10,510 bases of DNA, from positions 1-10,510 of the forward strand of contig CALMPB010000149.1 of assembly GCA_937871985.1 (NCBI GenBank), in the 5' to 3' direction. A program made the position numbers and the translations under genes. The notes below the pieces were generated by a model, which saw only the letters and a list, made by a program, of their open reading frames with translations, was not told where the DNA came from and did no database searches. Source of the DNA: an uncultured Burkholderiaceae bacterium. Its GTDB lineage: Bacteria > Pseudomonadota > Gammaproteobacteria > Burkholderiales > Burkholderiaceae. Of this stretch, positions 6,745-10,510 are shown one piece after another; within the stretch, counting starts at the first letter, position 1, and every line of letters begins with the position of its first letter.

Positions 6745-7122
6745 TCGAGATAAACAATCAGGGTCTTCCATAGATCGTGCACGAATCCTCCTCGATCCAA
6801 GGGTGGCCTTCCTCGGGGACTGCGGGCTCTTTCTCGTGCCGTGGCGCGAGCGCTGCTGCGGCGGGACTCTTTGGTCATGAAGCTACGGCGCTGCGGCTTC
6901 GCGGCAGTCGCACGGGCGGGGGGTTGACTGGTGTATTGGTTGGTAATGCTGTCGTTTTTTGGTTTACCGGATTTTTATGCTTAACCAGGTATGGATTCTG
7001 GTTGATTTAAGATCCAAATTCTGTGCATTAAGGTTTATTCTGTTTCTTTTGCTATACGGCCAATCATTGCGTAGAAGGGCGGCAACCCTGGTTGCGGCCG
7101 GCACGCCGAACAAGAGAAAAAC
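6745..7122. other. Long divergent intergenic region with no supported gene
   Basis: This stretch separates the minus-strand ligase operon from the plus-strand acetolactate synthase gene. Its first half (about 6781-6922) is GC-rich and contains a small hairpin, CTGC-GGCTTCGCG-GCAG, near 6890-6906. Its second half is clearly AT-rich. A perfect 10-bp palindrome TCGTGCACGA lies at 6775-6784. A plus-strand frame from a GTG at 6777 (77 codons) has no ribosome-binding site and a non-gene-like composition, so I do not call it. A 12-codon frame at 6946-6984 (MLSFFGLPDFYA) lacks the Ile/Val/Leu run of a classical ilv attenuation leader. A TTGATT at 7002-7007 could be a -35 box for the downstream gene, but no convincing -10 follows. 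I see no T-box or known riboswitch. Confidence 0.5.
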
Positions 7123-8916
7123 ATGAAAATCGTCAAACTGTCCGAAGCCGCCGAAGCCCTCCGCAGCGCCGATGATTCCGATCACGCCGGCGGCAAGGAA
7201 CGCCTGACCGGCGCCGAAATCATCGTGCGCTCCCTGGCGCGGGAACAGGTCGACCACGTCTTCGGCTATCCGGGCGGCGCGGTGCTGCATATTTACGATG
7301 CGTTGTTCGGCCAGCAGGAAGTGCGCCATATACAGGTACGCCACGAACAGGCCGCGATCCATGCCGCCGACGCGTATTCACGCAGCTCGAACAAGGTGGG
7401 CGTCGCCCTGGTCACCTCGGGGCCGGGCGTCACCAACGCGATCACCGGCATCGCCACGGCCTATATGGATTCGATTCCCATGGTCGTCATTGCAGGGCAG
7501 GTTCCGCTGCAGGCGATCGGGCAGGACGCTTTTCAGGAATGCGATACGGTGGGCATTACCCGGCCCTGCGTGAAGCATAATTTCCTGGTTCGCGATGTAC
7601 GGGAACTGGCCGCGACCATCAAGAAGGCGTTCTACATCGCGCGCAGTGGTCGCCCGGGCCCCGTGCTGATCGACATTCCCAAGAACATCACCACGGCAGA
7701 ATGCGTTTTCGAGTATCCGTCTTCCGTCAGCCTGCGTGCATACAAGCCCGCGGGCGACGGCCATGCCGGCCAGATCCAGCGGGCGCTGAATGTGTTGCTG
7801 AACGCCAAGCGGCCCCTGGTCTATACGGGGGGCGGCGTCATTCTGGCCGATGCGGCGCCGGAACTGAACCAACTGGTCGACCGCCTCGGCTACCCCTGCA
7901 CCAATACCCTCATGGGATTGGGCGGCTATGCGGCAAGCAGCGGCAAGTTCCTGGGCATGCTGGGCCTGCATGGCACTTACGAAGCGAACATGGCCATGCA
8001 CCGCTGCGACGTGCTGCTCGCCATCGGGGCGCGTTTCGACGACCGGGTCATCGGCAACACCACGCATTTTTCCGGCCAGCCGCGCACCATCATCCATATC
8101 GATATCGACCCCACCTCGATCTCCAAGCGGGTCAAGGTCGACTTTCCCATCGTGGGCAACGTCAAGAACGTCCTGGCGCAAATGCTGGCGCAGTTGGATG
8201 AATTGCCCGTGCCCGCCGCAATGCGGACTCAAGCCTGGTGGGCCCGGATCGAAGAGTGGCGGGCGCAGAAATGCCTGGCCTATCCGGCGTCCGACTCCAT
8301 CATCAAGCCCCAGTACGTCGTTGAAAAACTGTGCGAAGTCACGCAGGGCAATGCCTTCGTCACGTCCGACGTGGGGCAGCACCAGATGTGGGCCGCCCAG
8401 TACTACAAGTTCAACCAGCCGCGCCGCTGGATCAATTCGGGCGGCCTGGGCACCATGGGCGTGGGCCTGCCGTATGCCATGGGGGTGCAATTGGCCAATC
8501 CGGAGGCGACCGTGGCCTGCGTCACGGGCGAGGCTTCGATCCAGATGTGCATTCAGGAGCTGGCCACTTGCAAACAGTACCGCCTTACCCCCAAGATCAT
8601 CATGCTGAACAATCGTTCGCTGGGCATGGTGCGCCAGTTGCAGGACGTCTATAACAGTTCGCGCCATTCCGAGTCCTATATGGATGCCTTGCCCGATTTC
8701 GGCAGGCTGGCCGAATCGTTCGGCCACGTCGGCATCACCATCGAGAGCCCAGGCGACGTGGAGCAGGCCCTGCGGGATGCCTTCGCCATGAAAGACAAGC
8801 TGGTGTTCATGAACTTCATGACGGATCGCAGCGAGAGTGTGTGGCCCATGATCGAGGCGGGCAAGGGGCTGAACGAAATGCTGCTGGGCGCGCACGACCT
8901 GGACAACGCCGCCTAG
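7123..8916 (+). CDS. ilvB: Acetolactate synthase large (catalytic) subunit, stand-alone variant
   Basis: A 597-residue ThDP- and FAD-dependent enzyme of the acetohydroxyacid synthase family. The family condenses pyruvate with pyruvate or 2-oxobutyrate in branched-chain amino acid synthesis. Visible signatures: FGYPGGAVLHIYDAL and the catalytic Glu75 in VRHEQAA (N-terminal PYR domain); VTSGPGVTNAITGIA; AGQVP; the central FAD domain with YTGGGV and AIGARFDDRVIGN; and the C-terminal PP domain with GEASIQMCIQEL and NNRSLGMVRQ. Two departures are notable. The ThDP motif reads GEA (Glu470) instead of the usual GDG. The conserved Trp of the MVRQW motif is Leu506 (codon TTG at 8638-8640). No small-subunit (ilvN) or ilvC gene follows, whereas biosynthetic ilvB is normally in an ilvBNC operon in this group. 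The ATG at 7123 is preceded by a purine-rich AAGAGA (7112-7117). It is probably a paralogue; its physiological role and substrate preference are uncertain. Confidence 0.93.
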   Translation: MKIVKLSEAAEALRSADDSDHAGGKERLTGAEIIVRSLAREQVDHVFGYPGGAVLHIYDALFGQQEVRHIQVRHEQAAIHAADAYSRSSNKVGVALVTSGPGVTNAITGIATAYMDSIPMVVIAGQVPLQAIGQDAFQECDTVGITRPCVKHNFLVRDVRELAATIKKAFYIARSGRPGPVLIDIPKNITTAECVFEYPSSVSLRAYKPAGDGHAGQIQRALNVLLNAKRPLVYTGGGVILADAAPELNQLVDRLGYPCTNTLMGLGGYAASSGKFLGMLGLHGTYEANMAMHRCDVLLAIGARFDDRVIGNTTHFSGQPRTIIHIDIDPTSISKRVKVDFPIVGNVKNVLAQMLAQLDELPVPAAMRTQAWWARIEEWRAQKCLAYPASDSIIKPQYVVEKLCEVTQGNAFVTSDVGQHQMWAAQYYKFNQPRRWINSGGLGTMGVGLPYAMGVQLANPEATVACVTGEASIQMCIQELATCKQYRLTPKIIMLNNRSLGMVRQLQDVYNSSRHSESYMDALPDFGRLAESFGHVGITIESPGDVEQALRDAFAMKDKLVFMNFMTDRSESVWPMIEAGKGLNEMLLGAHDLDNAA

Positions 8917-8918
8917 AA

Positions 8919-8959
8919 GCGCCGCCGGCGCGAACCGTCCGCAGCTCCCGGGTTCCGCG
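8919..8959 (+). terminator. Weak stem-loop region after the acetolactate synthase gene
   Basis: GCGCC (8919-8923) pairs with GGCGC (8927-8931). An overlapping imperfect hairpin joins CGCGAACC (8929-8936) to GGTTCCGCG (8951-8959) with one bulge. The downstream tract CGTCTTCCTTTC is pyrimidine-rich but has no proper T-run. It may end transcription inefficiently; I cannot call it a standard terminator. Confidence 0.3.
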
Positions 8960-9118
8960 CCGTCTTCCTTTCGGTGCGAGGATGTATGGATTGGCGGGTG
9001 ATGCTACGCAGGTATCACTGGTCCGGTCTGGTTATCTTCCGCCTTGTTGCCATCGATGACACAATCGGAATGCAACATGTCGAGCCGCTTCGCGCTTGTT
9101 CAGGCTTCGATGCTCGGA

Positions 9119-9136
9119 TCGATAATCTATATAAAT
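9119..9136 (+). promoter_or_regulatory. AT-rich candidate -10 region upstream of the binding-protein gene
   Basis: GATAAT (9121-9126) and TATAAA (9130-9135) are good -10 look-alikes in an otherwise GC-rich stretch about 60 bases before the start codon. No convincing -35 box stands 16-18 bases upstream (a weak TTGTTC is at 9096-9101). The promoter may therefore depend on an activator. The assignment is tentative. Confidence 0.35.
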
Positions 9137-9176
9137 AAATAGAATGGCTGGGGAGATCGGCATGCATGTCCCTGGC

Positions 9177-9182
9177 GGGAGA
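9177..9182 (+). promoter_or_regulatory. Ribosome-binding site of the substrate-binding protein gene (decides the start)
   Basis: GGGAGA stands six bases before the ATG at 9189. An in-frame ATG at 9144 would add 15 residues (MAGEIGMHVPGGRRI) in front of the signal peptide and has a poorer upstream site. Starting at 9189 puts the Lys/Arg-rich segment of the signal peptide at the very N-terminus. Confidence 0.75.
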
Positions 9183-9188
9183 CGGATT

Positions 9189-10379
9189 ATGCTTAAGAAA
9201 TCACTTCGGCGTTCACTTCGATATTGCCTGGCCGGTTCGGCGGCGCTGGCGGCAACGGCAGCCTTCGCGCAGTCCCAGCCCCCCATAAAAATCGGCTTCA
9301 TGGTGACGCTTTCCGGACCGCTGGCCATTGTCGGCCAAGAGCAATATGACGGCTTCATGCAGGCGGTCGAAGAGCGCGGGGGCAAGCTGGGCGGCGTTCC
9401 CGTCGAAATCCTGAAGGAAGACGACCAGTTCAAGCCGGAAGTCGCGACCCAGATCGTCACGAAGCTGATCACGCGCGATCACGTGCCCATCATCAGCGGC
9501 ATATCGGGTTCCAACGTGGCCATGGCCGTTGCCAAGTCCGTGACTGACAAAGGCGTGTTCATGATCAGCACCAACGCGGGGCCTTCACCGCTGGCCGGCG
9601 CCAGTTGTTCGCCGAACCTGTTCGTGGCGTCGTGGCAGAACGACATGCAGTCGGAGTCGATGGGCAAATACGCCAGCGACAAAGGCTATAAGCGGGTGGT
9701 GGCCCTGGCTCCGAACTATCAGGCCGGCAAGGACTATATCTCGGGATTCAAGCGTTACTACACCGGCAAGGTGGTCGATGAAATCTACACGCCGGTGAAC
9801 CAGCTCGACTTTTCCGCCGAGCTGACCCAGATTGCCGCGGACAAGCCCGACGCCATCTTCGCGTTTTATCCGGGAGCGCTGGGCATATCGTTTGTGCGCC
9901 AGTACCGGCTTGCCGGGCTGGACAAGACCATTCCCATATTGTCGGCCGGCATCCTGGAAATTCCCGCGGTGACCGCCTTGAAGGACAGCGCGCTTGGCGC
10001 GCTGGGCGGCACCTTCTGGAGCCCCGACGTCGACAATCCCACGAACAAGCACTTCGTCGAAAAATTTGAAAGCAAGCATCATCGCATCCCTTCCACGTGG
10101 GCGGCGCAAGGCTATGACGGCGCCTTGTTGCTGGACTCGGCGATCGCCAAGGTGAAAGGCAATGTCGCGGACAAGGATGCGTTCCGGGCGGCGCTGAAGG
10201 CGGCCGATTTCAAGTCGGTGCGTGGCAAGTTCAAGTTCAACAACAATCATTTCCCCATCCAGGACATGAGGGTGGTCGAGGCCGTGAAAGACGACAAGGG
10301 CCGCTACACCGTCCGCACGGTGGCAACGCCACTGAAAGACCATCAAGACGCGTTTCATGGCCAATGCCCCATGAGCTGA
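9189..10379 (+). CDS. ABC-transporter periplasmic substrate-binding protein (LivK / Peripla_BP_6 type)
   Basis: A 396-residue secreted binding protein. Residues 1-27 are a Sec signal peptide: MLKKSLRRSLR, a hydrophobic Ala-rich core, and probable cleavage after AFA27. The mature chain starts QSQPPIKIGFMVTLSGP, the usual opening of the type I periplasmic binding-protein fold of the branched-chain amino acid/aromatic acid group. Two lobes follow, with conserved stretches such as GISGSNVAMAVAKSV, ASWQNDMQSESMGKYA and ALAPNYQAGKDYISGFKRYY. The mature protein has exactly two cysteines, Cys140 (ASCSP) and Cys393 (GQCPM), and they may form a disulfide. The pattern around GASCSPNLFVASWQND reminds me of binding proteins for aromatic or phenylpropanoid acids, but the ligand is unproven. 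No permease or ATPase genes are in the window; they may lie further right, or the protein may work with distant partners. Together with the acyl-CoA ligase it suggests uptake and activation of a carboxylic acid. Confidence 0.9.
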   Translation: MLKKSLRRSLRYCLAGSAALAATAAFAQSQPPIKIGFMVTLSGPLAIVGQEQYDGFMQAVEERGGKLGGVPVEILKEDDQFKPEVATQIVTKLITRDHVPIISGISGSNVAMAVAKSVTDKGVFMISTNAGPSPLAGASCSPNLFVASWQNDMQSESMGKYASDKGYKRVVALAPNYQAGKDYISGFKRYYTGKVVDEIYTPVNQLDFSAELTQIAADKPDAIFAFYPGALGISFVRQYRLAGLDKTIPILSAGILEIPAVTALKDSALGALGGTFWSPDVDNPTNKHFVEKFESKHHRIPSTWAAQGYDGALLLDSAIAKVKGNVADKDAFRAALKAADFKSVRGKFKFNNNHFPIQDMRVVEAVKDDKGRYTVRTVATPLKDHQDAFHGQCPMS

Positions 10380-10427
10380 CCGCGCTCCACCACCTTATCC
10401 CGGCCGTCGCCCGCGTCCTTGTCCATG

Positions 10428-10475
10428 AGTCGGATTTTGGCGCGCGGTGATACGGGCCGGGTATCGGATCCGACT
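10428..10475 (+). other. Nested inverted repeats after the binding-protein gene
   Basis: AGTCGGAT (10428-10435) pairs exactly with ATCCGACT (10468-10475). Inside this, GATAC (10449-10453) pairs with GTATC (10461-10465). The structure lies about 50 bases beyond the stop codon and is followed by TATTGATATC, not a T-run. It could be a 3' stability or attenuation structure. The final bases ATGCGCGTA (10502-10510) might begin another gene but are too short to judge. Confidence 0.35.
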
Positions 10476-10510
10476 TATTGATATCTTCCGAGCCGCTGGC
10501 GATGCGCGTA

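Noticed and set aside
6946..6984. A 12-codon frame (MLSFFGLPDFYA) as an ilv attenuation leader peptide
   Set aside because: It lacks Ile/Val/Leu codon runs and a ribosome-binding site, and I see no terminator/antiterminator hairpin pair after it.
6777..7010. A 77-codon plus-strand frame with a hydrophobic C-terminal part, a possible small membrane protein
   Set aside because: GTG start without a Shine-Dalgarno sequence. It spans the abrupt change from GC-rich to AT-rich sequence, and its first half is Ser/Gly/Ala noise.
7378..8895. A 505-codon open frame on the minus strand opposite the acetolactate synthase gene
   Set aside because: Antisense shadow in GC-rich DNA. It has no domain-like pattern or ribosome-binding site, and the plus strand has complete IlvB motifs.
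9144..9188. A longer start for the binding protein at 9144
   Set aside because: It would put 15 non-signal-like residues before a well-formed signal peptide. The Shine-Dalgarno GGGAGA favours 9189.

Overview
The window is high-GC DNA with dense coding and no RNA genes, mobile elements or CRISPR arrays that I can see. The protein styles suggest a beta-proteobacterium of the order Burkholderiales, perhaps Alcaligenaceae (Bordetella/Achromobacter-like). These styles are an AceE-type homodimeric E1 with a separate E2, FCD-type GntR regulators, and a periplasmic binding protein of the branched-chain/aromatic type. The taxonomic call is inference from general familiarity, not from a search.

Left part (1-4466): a divergently transcribed, truncated Lrp/AsnC-family regulator faces an AceE-family 2-oxo acid dehydrogenase E1 (284-2962). 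A single-lipoyl-domain E2 acyltransferase follows (2978-4405). The intergenic region carries AT-rich repeats spaced by about two helical turns. The E1-E2 operon ends at a rho-independent terminator and contains no E3 (lipoamide dehydrogenase) gene, so E3 must come from elsewhere. An Lrp-type regulator next to an E1 of this kind recalls the mdeR/mdeB arrangement of Pseudomonas putida. The complex may therefore be a specialised 2-oxo acid (for example 2-oxobutyrate) dehydrogenase rather than the housekeeping pyruvate dehydrogenase.

Middle part (4436-6745, minus strand): a two-gene operon encodes an AMP-forming acyl-CoA ligase followed, with a 4-base ATGA overlap, by a GntR/FCD regulator. Just upstream of the ligase start lie two identical perfect palindromes, TAATATATTA, centred 21 bp apart. 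They are a strong candidate operator for the co-transcribed regulator.

Right part (7123-10510): after a 378-bp non-coding stretch comes a stand-alone acetolactate synthase large subunit (IlvB family), with no small-subunit gene downstream in the window. It carries a Trp-to-Leu change at the conserved herbicide-site/substrate-specificity position and a GDG-to-GEA change in the ThDP motif. A secreted ABC-transporter substrate-binding protein of the LivK/aromatic-acid type follows. The last 130 bases hold only a weak stem-loop.

Taken together, the genes handle 2-oxo acids (two ThDP enzymes) and an imported carboxylic acid (binding protein plus CoA ligase), under two local regulators. Whether they form one pathway cannot be decided from the sequence. 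I found no clearly new type of system. The most notable points are the paralogous 2-oxo acid dehydrogenase under an Lrp-type regulator, the variant orphan acetolactate synthase and the paired-palindrome operator.
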